37,961 nt of DNA from an uncultured Alphaproteobacteria bacterium (GCA_949296785.1 CASFRQ010000178.1:1-37961), one strand, 5' to 3'. Positions 8,557 through 17,633 are shown, counted from the stretch's first letter. Notes: a model not told the origin generated them from the sequence alone. Program-made: numbers and translations.

Positions 8557-9677
8557 TCCAAATCTCCTTTTTCCGGGTGCAACCTCGTCAAAGACAACAA
8601 AGCCCCCATTCCGAATGCGATAGATATCAGCGAAGAACCGCCATAGGAAATAAACGGCAAAGTCATTCCTTTTGTCGGTATTAAATGCAAAGTGGACGAA
8701 ACATTAATCACCACTTGGACGCCAAACTGCATCAAAAGACCGGCGCCCGCCAAAATCGTAAATAAATTTGTTTCTTTCATAATCAGCAAAAAACCTCTGC
8801 ATATTATAAAAGCAAATATAAACAGAAGTAAACAACAAAGAATAAAACCAAACTCTTCCGCCACGACGGCCATAATAAAATCCGTATGGGCATCCGGCAA
8901 AGAAGCCTTAACAATCCCTTCTCCGGGCCCCAAACCGAACCAACCGCCGTTTCTAAAAGCCTCCAAAGATTTGGACACTTGATACATATCCCCCGTTTCG
9001 GGATTTAAGAATCGGTCAATGCGGCTTTGCACATGATCAAACATGAAATAGGCACCGCCCAACCCTAAAATCCCCAGCAAACCCAAAAGAAAAATCACAA
9101 AAATAGGCAGCCCCGCCAAAAACAATTCAATCCCGTAAATTGCCGAAAGAGTGATACTCATTCCCAAATCCGGCTGCAATAAAAGCAAAATTAAGATAAC
9201 TCCGAAAACCGCCGTTGTTATTTCTTTGGCGGGAAAGTTCTTAATCAACCGTCCGGATGCCAAAATCCACGCGCAAACAATGGCGAACGCCGGCTTCATA
9301 AACTCCGACGGCTGAAGGCTGAACCCCGCGATGGTAATCCATCTTTTTGCCCCCTTGATATCACTGCCCTTCACCAGAGTCAAAAACAACAGCACAAAAG
9401 ATGCCAAAAAGACCAAAACAGCCAATCTGCGAACATTTTTAGGCGATAAAAAAGACATAAACAACATCAGTCCCGTTGCCGGAACCAAAAAAAACAACTG
9501 TCTTTTTATAAAATAATACATGTCTACCCCGATGCGTTCCGCCACGCCCGGAGAGGCCGAAAATGTCAAAAAAACGCCCGCAAGTATTAAAGCAAACAAA
9601 GCGAATAATAACGGTCTGTCAACAGTCCACCACCAGTTTGTCAGCATCATTTTGGCATACGACCATAATTTTTTCAT
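8553..9677 (-). CDS. ftsW: Septal peptidoglycan glycosyltransferase FtsW
   Basis: FtsW is the SEDS-family polytopic inner-membrane polymerase that makes septal glycan strands together with FtsI. The 374-residue product has about ten hydrophobic helices and SEDS hallmarks: GAKRWITIAGFSLQPSEFMK in the first half, LLLQPDLGMS, GWFGLGPGEGIVKASLPDAH, and the C-terminal LPFISYGGSSLISIAFGMG. It overlaps murG by ATGA. murD, commonly between mraY and ftsW, is not here; the 131-bp spacer before ftsW is described with the small ORF that fills part of it. Confidence 0.96.
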   Translation of the reverse strand: MKKLWSYAKMMLTNWWWTVDRPLLFALFALILAGVFLTFSASPGVAERIGVDMYYFIKRQLFFLVPATGLMLFMSFLSPKNVRRLAVLVFLASFVLLFLTLVKGSDIKGAKRWITIAGFSLQPSEFMKPAFAIVCAWILASGRLIKNFPAKEITTAVFGVILILLLLQPDLGMSITLSAIYGIELFLAGLPIFVIFLLGLLGILGLGGAYFMFDHVQSRIDRFLNPETGDMYQVSKSLEAFRNGGWFGLGPGEGIVKASLPDAHTDFIMAVVAEEFGFILCCLLLFIFAFIICRGFLLIMKETNLFTILAGAGLLMQFGVQVVINVSSTLHLIPTKGMTLPFISYGGSSLISIAFGMGALLSLTRLHPEKGDLE

Positions 9678-9754
9678 TTTCTTAGCTTTCTTTTCCTTTT
9701 TTCTCCGACCTCTTTTGATTTCAGAGAAAACTTCTCTCTTTCATTTATAGGCAT
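9674..9754 (-). CDS. Possible 26-residue basic small ORF coupled to ftsW
   Basis: Between mraY and ftsW an ATG at 9754 begins 26 codons whose TGA stop overlaps the ftsW ATG as ATGA, the same arrangement as at the ftsW/murG, ftsL/ftsI and rsmH/ftsL junctions. The peptide is very basic (MPINEREKFSLK, ending KRKRKLRK). AAAGGG precedes the ATG but only about 4 nt away. The frame stays open upstream of the ATG to the mraY end. It sits where murD would be expected but is not MurD-like. It could be a coupling leader or chance. Confidence 0.25.
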   Translation of the reverse strand: MPINEREKFSLKSKEVGEKRKRKLRK

Positions 9755-9809
9755 CAGACCCTTTTTCTCAAGACATCCGACCGTATTCTTCCCGGCGTTT
9801 CTTCGGAAT

Positions 9810-10889
9810 CTACCTGATTTTCAAAGTCGCCAGCCCCAAAAACGCCAGCAAGATGGAAATAATCCAAAACCTGATGACAATCGTTGTTTCCGGCCAACCT
9901 TTCTTTTCAAAATGGTGATGTATCGGAGACATTAAAAAGACTCTTTTACCGAAAAGCCTCAAAGAAGCCACCTGTACCATGACGGAAACCGCCTCCAGAA
10001 CGAACAATCCTCCGACAACCGCCAAGACGATTTCGTTTTTTGTAATCACGCTGATAATTCCCAAAGAGCCGCCCAAAAACAAAGAACCCGTGTCTCCCAT
10101 AAAAATCTGAGCCGGCGGCGCGTTAAACCATAAAAATCCCAGACAGGCACCAATAACAGCTCCGCAAAAAACGGCAATTTCCCCGGAACCGGAAACAGCG
10201 TAAATCTGCAAGTACTTCGCCAGTTCGGCATGTCCTGCCAAGTAGGCGATAATCAAAAAAACAACCGCCACCATGATAATCGGAAATGTTACCAATCCGT
10301 CCAACCCGTCCGTCAAATTCACGGCGTTGGAAGCCCCGGCAATAACAAGTGTTCCGAACACATAGTAAAAAATACCCAAATCCAAAGTGAAATTTTTAAA
10401 GAACGGGAAAGCCAAATGCGTCGCCTTTCCGGAAGAGTCCAATCGCACAATAAAATAAAGAGCCGACAAACTGACAACCCCCTGGCAAAATAATTTTAAT
10501 CGTCCGGGCATACCTTTATAATCCTGCTGCGTCACCTTGGCATAATCGTCTAAAAAACCGGTAAGTCCAAAGCCCAAAGAACTTAAAAGTAAAATGATGA
10601 TATACGGATTTTCCAAATCTGCCCACAAAAGGAGACTGACAATCATGCATAAAAGAATAAGAACCCCTCCCATTGTCGGCGTCCCTTTTTTAGCCTCGTG
10701 ATGCAAACACGAACGGATAGGCTGCCCTTTTCCTTGCAGACGCTTCATCCAGTTGATAAATACCGGCGCGCACAGAAAAAAAAGGAGAAAAGCAGTTGCC
10801 AGAGCCCCTCCCGTCCTAAAAGTAATATACCTAAAAAGATTTAAAATCTTAAAATCTTCCGCCAAAGGATACAATAAAGAATAAAACAT
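9810..10889 (-). CDS. mraY: Phospho-N-acetylmuramoyl-pentapeptide-transferase MraY
   Basis: MraY moves phospho-MurNAc-pentapeptide onto undecaprenyl phosphate to give lipid I in the inner membrane. The 359-residue polytopic protein shows the family signatures KKGTPTMGGVLIL, FLDDYAKVTQQDYKGM with the Asp pair, NAVNLTDGLDGL, FMGDTGSLFLGGSLG, and the histidine motif SPIHHHFEKKGWPE near the C-terminus. Length is normal. It starts 20 nt after the murE-murF fusion stop. Downstream, ftsW follows after 132 bp with no murD between. Confidence 0.97.
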   Translation of the reverse strand: MFYSLLYPLAEDFKILNLFRYITFRTGGALATAFLLFFLCAPVFINWMKRLQGKGQPIRSCLHHEAKKGTPTMGGVLILLCMIVSLLLWADLENPYIIILLLSSLGFGLTGFLDDYAKVTQQDYKGMPGRLKLFCQGVVSLSALYFIVRLDSSGKATHLAFPFFKNFTLDLGIFYYVFGTLVIAGASNAVNLTDGLDGLVTFPIIMVAVVFLIIAYLAGHAELAKYLQIYAVSGSGEIAVFCGAVIGACLGFLWFNAPPAQIFMGDTGSLFLGGSLGIISVITKNEIVLAVVGGLFVLEAVSVMVQVASLRLFGKRVFLMSPIHHHFEKKGWPETTIVIRFWIISILLAFLGLATLKIR

Positions 10890-10909
10890 ACCGGGGTCCT
10901 CACTCGCAT

Positions 10910-13900
10910 TTAAATGGGTTCATCCTGCTGCAAACGATAAAAAATATCCTCCAAAACAGGCTGTTGAAATCCTTTTATAAAGAGCAAATCATTTTCTTCA
11001 AGTTCTTTTTTTAAAATGGATATTGTTTTTTCGTCTCTTTCTTCCCAAAAACCTTTCCGATCTTCTTCCAGTCGGTCATAAACCACCCTCAACCCGCGGC
11101 CAACGCAAAACACTTTATCAAAAATGCCCGAATCCAGCAGAGAAAGAAAAGACAAGTGTAACTCCTCGCTCTTTTTTCCCAAATCAGGGACTTCCTTTAA
11201 CAAAAGCAAGCGTCTGCCTCCAACGGTTTTCTCATAAGCGCATCCCTCCAAATATCCTCTAAGCGATGACAAAGAATACACCGACAAACCGGCTGCCACT
11301 GTTACTTTCTTGCCGCCGACAGACAAATCCTGCCGTATCTCCTTTACTTTTGGGAAGGAGTAATCGGAAAGCGCCGCCAAAGCATCCTCCATGGAAAAGT
11401 TCAACGCCTGCGCCGCCGCCAAAGCCGCCAAAGCATCTAATGCCCAAATTCTTCCGCCTCTTTTTAAAGAAAGCTCCGCCTCTTTTCCCGACAAGGAAAC
11501 ACGTGCCGAATATCCGGATTTATTGTGCTTTTCGTCATTTTCCTCCTTGTACGCGAAAGAAACGTCCGCTGCCGCAGATATCGCCGATTTTTCGGCAGAT
11601 TCCGAAAAGTCGGTGTTTTCCTGTCCCGAAGTTTCCGCATCAACGAAAACTTCCGAACGAACAGGCATTTCTGAAGATTCAAAATTTTCCGGATTTTTTC
11701 CGGCTTCCGGCGTCTCCTTGCCTGCAAGCGCCTCTGCCGGATTTTCCTTTTTCTCAGAAATGCCCTGAGGCTCTTCAAAAGAAAGCAGACGAAAATCCGC
11801 CCTAGGATGTTCACCGAAAGAAACAAAACGGTAAACCCCCATCAGAGAAATCGTTTTTACAAAATATTCATAGAAAGGGTCATCTCTGTTCAAAACGATC
11901 GTTCCGCCCGGCTTGACACCGCTGACAGCCTCGCTTAAAATTCTGGCAATAGCTTCTTCCGATTCATAAATATTCAGTTTATAGGAGCCGGTATTTAAAA
12001 TCAAAGCGACTTCTGGCTGAATAAAACAGGACAGAGACCTCATCTCCTCCGCCCCCGTCAATGGCATTTCCAACAGGGAATAATTCGTCGGCGCCTGTAT
12101 TTGCGCGACGGAACGCATCACGGAAACAAACGATAAAACCCGGTCGGCCGAAGAATAAACGCTTCCGCCCGATCTTAAAATTTGCGCCAACATACTTTTC
12201 ACACTCGTTTTTCCGGCAACTCCGGATAAAGTGACGAACGCCGACTGAGTCAATGTCCGCGCATAGGAAGCCAGCTGTTCCAACGCCGTTTCGGGATCGT
12301 TGACGATAAACAGTTTTGTGCTGTCCTTCTGGGCTGTTGGGATTTTCCGTACCACACAGGCGGCTGCGCCGTTCTGAAACGCCTGTTCCAAAAAATCATG
12401 CCCGTCTTTAAAACCACCCTTCAACGCGAAAAACAAATCACCCGTTTTGACAGTCCGACTGTCTACGGATAAGCCGTAAACCTTAAAATCCTCCCCGTAA
12501 ACGCCCCCTAAAATCTCTTTCAGTTCCCGTCCGGAATATAAAGGTTTTTTTTCCAAAGCCAACAACGCCGTCTGAGCTTCTATCCTGTCGTTAAATGGTA
12601 AAGTTTTGCCGTTGACAATCTGGCCTTCCTCATGGCCTTTGCCGGCAATAATCAGAACATCGTCTTTTTCAAGTTCCTCTATAGCCTGAGCAATCGCCTT
12701 GCGTCGGTCTCCGATTTCCCGACCCAGCTGGCAAGCCGCCAATATTTCCTGACGAATGGTTTTGGCATCTTCAAAACGCGGATTATCGTCGGTAATAATA
12801 ATTTTATCCGCCAGTCTTTGAGCGATTTTTCCCATTAAAGGCCTTTTGGTTTTATCCCGATTGCCGCCGCAGCCGAAAACAACCCACAGCTTTCTGCGCG
12901 TCAAAGGACGCATTGTTTTTAAAACATTTTCCAAAGCGTCGGGTGTATGAGCGTAATCCACATAAACCTTCGCGCCATTTTTCTTTTGCCCGACAAATTC
13001 CAGACGCCCCGGCGGGCTTTTTAGGCGACTGACGGCTTTTAAAGCCCTCTCAGGTTCCAACCCGGAACCGATAACCAACCCCAACGCACATAAAAGGTTC
13101 ATTATCTGAAAATCGCCGCTGACAGGAAAATCCACGGTATGTTCCTTACCCAAAACTTTTAAAGTCAAGCGGTAACCGACATTCAGTCTCTCTTCTTTCT
13201 CCAACAGGATATCCTCTCCGTGACGGCCATAGGATAAAACCCTCAGTCCCTTATTTAAACAAATGTTCTTAAGTTTTTCATATTCCGCGATATCGGCATT
13301 CAAAACGGCAGTTCCGTCCGGCTTAATATGTTCTTCAAAAAGCTTTGCTTTTGCCGCGAAGTAGCTTTCCATTGTTTTATGATAGTCCAGATGCTCTTCC
13401 GTCAGATTGGTAAACGCCGCCGCATCAAACATCATACCGTCCAGCCTTCCCTGGTCCAGTCCGGCGCTGGAAGCCTCCAAAGCCGCATGCGTCACTCCGG
13501 CTGAAGCCAATTCCTCCAAATCACGGTAAATCTCAACGCTTTCCGGCGTTGTTAAAGAAGTTTCTTTTTTTATTTTATCCGAAAAGACGCCGATAGTTCC
13601 GAAACTGGCCCCTTCAATGCCACTTTCTTTCCAAATCTGACGTTCAAAGTACACGGTGGAAGTTTTGCCGTTTGTTCCCGTTACCGCCGTCAAAACGGAC
13701 GGTATATCCTTATAAAACAAAGAAGCGGCCCGCGCCATCGCGGCACGAATACCGCCTTCGGCTTTAATCACCGGAACCGGCAAACCGTCAATCCATTCCG
13801 GGCTCAAAACAGCAATCGCCCCGTTTTGAACCGCCTGCCGGCTGTAAGTCTCTCCTTTATCCTTATCCGACGATAAATTGACAAACAAAAAACCCGGCTC

Positions 13901-13993
13901 AACCTGTCTTGAATCGGCGGTAATGCCTTTCACATCAACCCAGGAAATTTCCCTGTCGGCTTGCAGCCCTTTGACAAGATTTTCCAGAAGCAT
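10910..13993 (-). CDS. murE: MurE-MurF fusion; MurE half intact, MurF half degenerate
   Basis: The N-terminal half (about 1-480) is MurE, which adds meso-diaminopimelate to UDP-MurNAc-L-Ala-D-Glu: P-loop VTGTNGKTS near 104, NLTEEHLDYH with the invariant His, AAKAKLF with the Lys expected to be carbamylated, YVDYAHTPDAL, and DNPR near 402, the motif tied to meso-DAP. SSHGLDQ is SSAGLDQ here. The C-terminal half (about 485-1027) follows the MurF fold and keeps a P-loop (GVAGKTS near 590). However, the invariant His of NxxxAHL is replaced (NTGSYKL near 666), the HN..N motif reads GRIWALDALAA (near 846), the DDSYNAN motif reads AAGLSVYSL (near 898), and the terminal KGSR is KGFQ. An acidic insert of about 80 residues lies at 740-822. 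The start follows AAGGAGA. Fusion and MurE role are firm; MurF activity is doubtful. Confidence 0.93.
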   Translation of the reverse strand: MLLENLVKGLQADREISWVDVKGITADSRQVEPGFLFVNLSSDKDKGETYSRQAVQNGAIAVLSPEWIDGLPVPVIKAEGGIRAAMARAASLFYKDIPSVLTAVTGTNGKTSTVYFERQIWKESGIEGASFGTIGVFSDKIKKETSLTTPESVEIYRDLEELASAGVTHAALEASSAGLDQGRLDGMMFDAAAFTNLTEEHLDYHKTMESYFAAKAKLFEEHIKPDGTAVLNADIAEYEKLKNICLNKGLRVLSYGRHGEDILLEKEERLNVGYRLTLKVLGKEHTVDFPVSGDFQIMNLLCALGLVIGSGLEPERALKAVSRLKSPPGRLEFVGQKKNGAKVYVDYAHTPDALENVLKTMRPLTRRKLWVVFGCGGNRDKTKRPLMGKIAQRLADKIIITDDNPRFEDAKTIRQEILAACQLGREIGDRRKAIAQAIEELEKDDVLIIAGKGHEEGQIVNGKTLPFNDRIEAQTALLALEKKPLYSGRELKEILGGVYGEDFKVYGLSVDSRTVKTGDLFFALKGGFKDGHDFLEQAFQNGAAACVVRKIPTAQKDSTKLFIVNDPETALEQLASYARTLTQSAFVTLSGVAGKTSVKSMLAQILRSGGSVYSSADRVLSFVSVMRSVAQIQAPTNYSLLEMPLTGAEEMRSLSCFIQPEVALILNTGSYKLNIYESEEAIARILSEAVSGVKPGGTIVLNRDDPFYEYFVKTISLMGVYRFVSFGEHPRADFRLLSFEEPQGISEKKENPAEALAGKETPEAGKNPENFESSEMPVRSEVFVDAETSGQENTDFSESAEKSAISAAADVSFAYKEENDEKHNKSGYSARVSLSGKEAELSLKRGGRIWALDALAALAAAQALNFSMEDALAALSDYSFPKVKEIRQDLSVGGKKVTVAAGLSVYSLSSLRGYLEGCAYEKTVGGRRLLLLKEVPDLGKKSEELHLSFLSLLDSGIFDKVFCVGRGLRVVYDRLEEDRKGFWEERDEKTISILKKELEENDLLFIKGFQQPVLEDIFYRLQQDEPI

Positions 13994-14013
13994 TTTTTTC
14001 TCCTTTCCCGCCT

Positions 14014-15744
14014 TTATTTCCGTTTAGATAAGCTTAACTTGTAAGAAGCCTGGATATACGGCGGCTGTTCCTCTTCCGGCCTAGGTGCTACCCCCAGATA
14101 CGGCGCGATTTTCTCAATTATTTTTCCGGCGCACGGAACGACATTCCATCCTGCCGTGTTAAAACCGAAAGTCTCTTTCATCTTTTTCGGATTTTCCATC
14201 ATGACAATCAAAGCGTACCTTGGTTTGTCCATCGGAAAAGCTGCAATAAACGAAGTCCTTAAAGACCCTTTGATATACCTTCCGCGTTCATCCTGCATTT
14301 CGGCGGACCCTGTTTTGCCGCCGACAAGATACCCTTTCACATTGGCGTTTTTTCCCGACCCGATATCCACCACCGCCCGCATCATATGCCGCATAATCCG
14401 GGAAGTCTTTTCAGATAAAACCTGCATCTGCGGACGATCATCGTTTCCATGCAGCAAAAGCGTCGGCGGACGGTAATATCCTCCGTTGACTAAAGCGCTC
14501 AAAGCCGTCAAAACATGCAAAGGCGACGACGCCAACCCGTACCCATAGGAAATGGTCACCGTGTTAATATCCCTCCATACGGACGGATACTTCGGCCGCG
14601 CCTTCTCCGGCAATTCAAAAACCAAAGGCGACAAAAAACCCAATTTTCCCATAAATTCCTTTTGTTTTTCTCCACCGGCCATCAACGCTATTTTAGAAGA
14701 GCCGATATTGGAAGAATGAATCAACACCTCCGCCACCGTCAAAGGCCTGTTCTGTCCTCTGTAGTCCGAAATAGGATAATTGGCCAGCTTATACGGTTTT
14801 GTCGCGTCAATCATATCGTCCGGCTTAACCTTCCCGCTTTCCAATCCCAAAGCCACGGCAAATACCTTCATAATGGAACCGGCCTCATAAATTCCCAGCG
14901 CCGCACGGTTGAACAAGGCATTTGACAGAGTTTCCCGTCCCTGGTTCGGGTCATAATCCGGCAAAGACACCATGGACAAAACTTCCTGTGTGTTGACATC
15001 CATCACAATCGCCGCGGCGCCGGCCGTTTCAAATTTTGCGGCATATTCCATCAAAACGGAACGAACCAATTCCTGAACATTTGCATCTACGGACAATCTT
15101 AAAGGGGAAGAAGAGGTAGAGAGCTGTTCATCAAAAGTCTTCTCCACACCGGAAACGCCGACATCGTCAATATTCGTCAATCCCAAAACATGGGAAAACA
15201 AAGCGCCCTGCGGATAAATCCTCTGCGTGCGCGTTTCAAAATCCAAAAACGGAATGCCCAGACGGTTGACGGCGTTCTGTTCCTGCGGCGTCAGATTTCT
15301 TTTCAAATACTTAAAACTGGATTTTGAGGCTATTTTCCTATATGTTTCCTGATAATCCAAATCCGGCAAAACCTTCACGAGGCGACGGGTAATTTCCTTC
15401 GGATTTTCCACTTTTCTGGCATCTATGTATAAATCCACGATCGGCAGGCTGATCGCCAAAACCGTCCCGTTTCTGTCCACAATATCCGCCCTGACGGATG
15501 AAGGAGGGGGCAAACGCCGGGCTTCAGGTTGCGTCCTTTGCAAAATAGTCAGCTGGAACAAACGCCCGAACATCACCGTAAACGCCGCCAAAAAGCAAAA
15601 AATAATAAAAGCAATCCGTCCCTGCCCGATTTTTAGAGCCTGCACCGTTTTATTGTCTAAAGCCGTATAGCGGTCGCGCGCCCGAATGGGAATTTCTTCC
15701 CCGGGCGCATAAAATGTCTCTTTTGAAGAAAATAAAGAGCTCAT
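14014..15744 (-). CDS. ftsI: Septal transpeptidase FtsI (PBP3)
   Basis: FtsI is the class B penicillin-binding protein that cross-links septal peptidoglycan with FtsW. After a cytoplasmic tail, a transmembrane helix lies near residues 44-62 (IAFIIFCFLAAFTVMFGRLF), then the dimerisation domain (VDRNGTVLA). The transpeptidase domain has SIMK at about 290-293, SSN at 344-346 and KTG at 477-479. I chose the ATG at 15744, giving 576 aa. It overlaps the ftsL stop as ATGA with AAAGGAG 8 nt upstream; a TTG 21 nt further up is less likely. The stop is 20 nt before the murE-murF start. Confidence 0.96.
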   Translation of the reverse strand: MSSLFSSKETFYAPGEEIPIRARDRYTALDNKTVQALKIGQGRIAFIIFCFLAAFTVMFGRLFQLTILQRTQPEARRLPPPSSVRADIVDRNGTVLAISLPIVDLYIDARKVENPKEITRRLVKVLPDLDYQETYRKIASKSSFKYLKRNLTPQEQNAVNRLGIPFLDFETRTQRIYPQGALFSHVLGLTNIDDVGVSGVEKTFDEQLSTSSSPLRLSVDANVQELVRSVLMEYAAKFETAGAAAIVMDVNTQEVLSMVSLPDYDPNQGRETLSNALFNRAALGIYEAGSIMKVFAVALGLESGKVKPDDMIDATKPYKLANYPISDYRGQNRPLTVAEVLIHSSNIGSSKIALMAGGEKQKEFMGKLGFLSPLVFELPEKARPKYPSVWRDINTVTISYGYGLASSPLHVLTALSALVNGGYYRPPTLLLHGNDDRPQMQVLSEKTSRIMRHMMRAVVDIGSGKNANVKGYLVGGKTGSAEMQDERGRYIKGSLRTSFIAAFPMDKPRYALIVMMENPKKMKETFGFNTAGWNVVPCAGKIIEKIAPYLGVAPRPEEEQPPYIQASYKLSLSKRK

Positions 15745-16091
15745 GGACGGCGCTCCTTTTTCCAACTTTCTTTTCTTTTATAGGAAACGAAAGAAATTGG
15801 CGTTTGCGTGCTTTTCGGCAATTCCTTTAAAGATAAAATCTGCCCCGTTTTCATTGGTTTAAGATGCGTTACCTGTTCATTGAGTTTTTTCAGCCTCTCC
15901 GGCGCCGTTAAATAGCTCCATTCCGCCTTTAAAACATGTATCGCCTGTTTTTGTTTTTGAATGTCGCTTTGAATTGACGCGAGTTCTTCTTCCTGCCGGA
16001 TAACTTCGTATTTCAGAACAAACATCCCCACTCCGCTCAATAAAGCAAAGCAGAAGCAGAAAATATAAAAAGTGAAGAAGCTGACTTTCAT
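15741..16091 (-). CDS. ftsL: Cell division protein FtsL
   Basis: FtsL is a short bitopic divisome protein that pairs with FtsB and FtsQ and helps activate FtsWI. The 116-residue product begins with a hydrophobic helix (FFTFYIFCFCFALLSGVGMF, residues 5-24), then a periplasmic coiled coil from about 28 to 60 rich in Glu, Gln and Lys, and ends with LTAPERLKKLNEQVTHLKP, the typical FtsL tail. It overlaps both neighbours by 4 nt (ATGA), which strongly supports its boundaries. Confidence 0.92.
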   Translation of the reverse strand: MKVSFFTFYIFCFCFALLSGVGMFVLKYEVIRQEEELASIQSDIQKQKQAIHVLKAEWSYLTAPERLKKLNEQVTHLKPMKTGQILSLKELPKSTQTPISFVSYKRKESWKKERRP

Positions 16092-17140
16092 GCCGCCCTC
16101 CGTTCCACCGCCCGCAGCTTGGCCGAATGCGCCCTGCGATTTCTCTTTGTTTCCTCCAATCCCGGCAAAACAGGCTTTTTCGTCAACAAAGTATAAATTA
16201 CCTTTTCCCTGTTTTCTGTCAAAGAACCCGTGAAGGTTTCACCTGCCGCCTTCTTTGCAGCAGAAAACCCCTCTTTTCCGTTTTCAAAAAGAATTCCTAA
16301 TGCCTTTTTCGGAATGAAACCAACATCTGCCGGTTTTTTATAACGGTTGACATGAACGGCCGGCGCACTTAGAGAACGGAAAGAATTCTTAACAATCCGA
16401 TCTTCCAAAGAATGAAAAGTCACAACCACAAACCGGCCGCCGGGCGCCAAAAGAGAAGGTGCGTCTTTTAAGACGGCCTCCAAATCCTCCAGCTCGTGAT
16501 TGACATAAATACGCAACGCTTGAAAAGTCCTTGTCGCCGGATCAATCTTCTCCGTTCCGCATTTTCTGCCCAAAGCGCCGCGCACGATTTCCGCCAACTG
16601 CCCCGTACGCGTAATCGCCTCCTGCCGGCGAGCGTCCACAATCGCTTTGGCAACGCGTCTTGAAAACCTTTCTTCACCGTACAGATAAATAATATCCGCC
16701 AGCTCTTCTTCACCCATAGAATTGACGACATCCGCCGCGCTCATACCCTCTTGAGACATTCGCATATCTAAAGGGCCGTCTTTTTTAAAGGAAAACCCCC
16801 TCTCCGCCCGGTCAATCTGCATGGAGGACACACCCAAATCCAAAACAATCCCGTCCACCTGAGCGATGCCCGAAGATGCCAGAATTTCTTTCATTTGAGC
16901 AAACGAACCTTGATTTAAAGACAAACGAGAACGCATTTGCGGCTCAAAAAAAGAACCGTTTTCCAGAGCGCTTGGATCTTTATCTATGGCAAAAACCTTC
17001 CCCGAAGGAGCTTGTTTTAAAATTTCCCTTGTATAGCCGCCGGCGCCGAAAGTCCCGTCCACATAAACACCGTCTTTCTTCGTTATCAAATATGCCGCCA
17101 CCTCGTTCAAAAGGACGGGAATATGAAGATTTTCAGACAT
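16088..17140 (-). CDS. rsmH: 16S rRNA (cytosine(1402)-N(4))-methyltransferase RsmH
   Basis: RsmH (MraW) N4-methylates C1402 of 16S rRNA using S-adenosylmethionine. Motifs visible are HIPVLLNEV at the start, the SAM loop VDGTFGAGGYTREIL, GIVLDLGVSSMQID, RGFSFKKDGPLDMRM, TRTFQALRIYVN and VVTFHSLEDRIVK. Length (350 aa) is slightly above the usual 310-320. The extra sequence lies in the loop after the nucleotide-binding part and in a basic C-terminal tail. The ATG overlaps the mraZ stop by 8 nt and its stop overlaps ftsL by ATGA. Confidence 0.97.
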   Translation of the reverse strand: MSENLHIPVLLNEVAAYLITKKDGVYVDGTFGAGGYTREILKQAPSGKVFAIDKDPSALENGSFFEPQMRSRLSLNQGSFAQMKEILASSGIAQVDGIVLDLGVSSMQIDRAERGFSFKKDGPLDMRMSQEGMSAADVVNSMGEEELADIIYLYGEERFSRRVAKAIVDARRQEAITRTGQLAEIVRGALGRKCGTEKIDPATRTFQALRIYVNHELEDLEAVLKDAPSLLAPGGRFVVVTFHSLEDRIVKNSFRSLSAPAVHVNRYKKPADVGFIPKKALGILFENGKEGFSAAKKAAGETFTGSLTENREKVIYTLLTKKPVLPGLEETKRNRRAHSAKLRAVERRAA

Positions 17141-17633
17141 TCTTCCCCTCCTTATCTCCTTCCTGCTCCAAATGAGAATGCAGAAGAAGCGACGGATGTT
17201 CTTTTAAAGCTTTTTGACGAATTTTTTCCTGTTCCTGCCGATATAAAACCGGGTTCCAAATCTGAAAAGTCCGCCCCTTGCCGACAAAAGCGACTTCCGA
17301 CTCCAGTCGGGCGTGTTTTATCAGCTTTTCCGTCAACACAATCCGCCCGTTCGCGTCAAAACAAAAAGCGTGCGCATCGGCATAAATCAATTCGGCCAAG
17401 GTATTCTGTTCTTCCGAAAAAAAGGCAAACGACCTTTCCATATCCGCGGCGAATTTTTCCAAAAGATCGGAGGAACAGCATTCCACGCAGTCTTTTGAAA
17501 AAGACCTGAACGCCACAAGTTCCGTTCCGCTTTGTTCAAACAACGCGCGGTAATGAGCCGGGATACACACCCGCCCTTTTGTGTCTATCTTAGAGACAAT
17601 CGTATCAAAAAAGAGAAAGCTTTTTCTCAACAT
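17133..17633 (-). CDS. mraZ: Transcriptional regulator MraZ
   Basis: MraZ is an AbrB-like DNA-binding protein that, in bacteria where it has been studied, binds repeats in front of its own gene and tunes the dcw operon. The 166-residue product has two SpoVT/AbrB-type repeats: IDTKGRVCIPAHYRALFE near residues 16-34, and DANGRIVLTEKLIKHARL near 93-110. A charged C-terminal tail of about 25 residues makes it a little longer than usual (about 150). It is the first gene of the operon, and repeat elements that could be its operator lie just upstream. Confidence 0.95.
   Translation of the reverse strand: MLRKSFLFFDTIVSKIDTKGRVCIPAHYRALFEQSGTELVAFRSFSKDCVECCSSDLLEKFAADMERSFAFFSEEQNTLAELIYADAHAFCFDANGRIVLTEKLIKHARLESEVAFVGKGRTFQIWNPVLYRQEQEKIRQKALKEHPSLLLHSHLEQEGDKEGKNV

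Noticed and set aside
11266..11805. 179-codon plus-strand open frame opposite the murE-murF fusion
   Set aside because: It is the reverse complement of the acidic insert and MurF half; its Pro/Lys-rich product is what reading Glu/Ser-rich codons backward gives, and it has no ribosome binding site.
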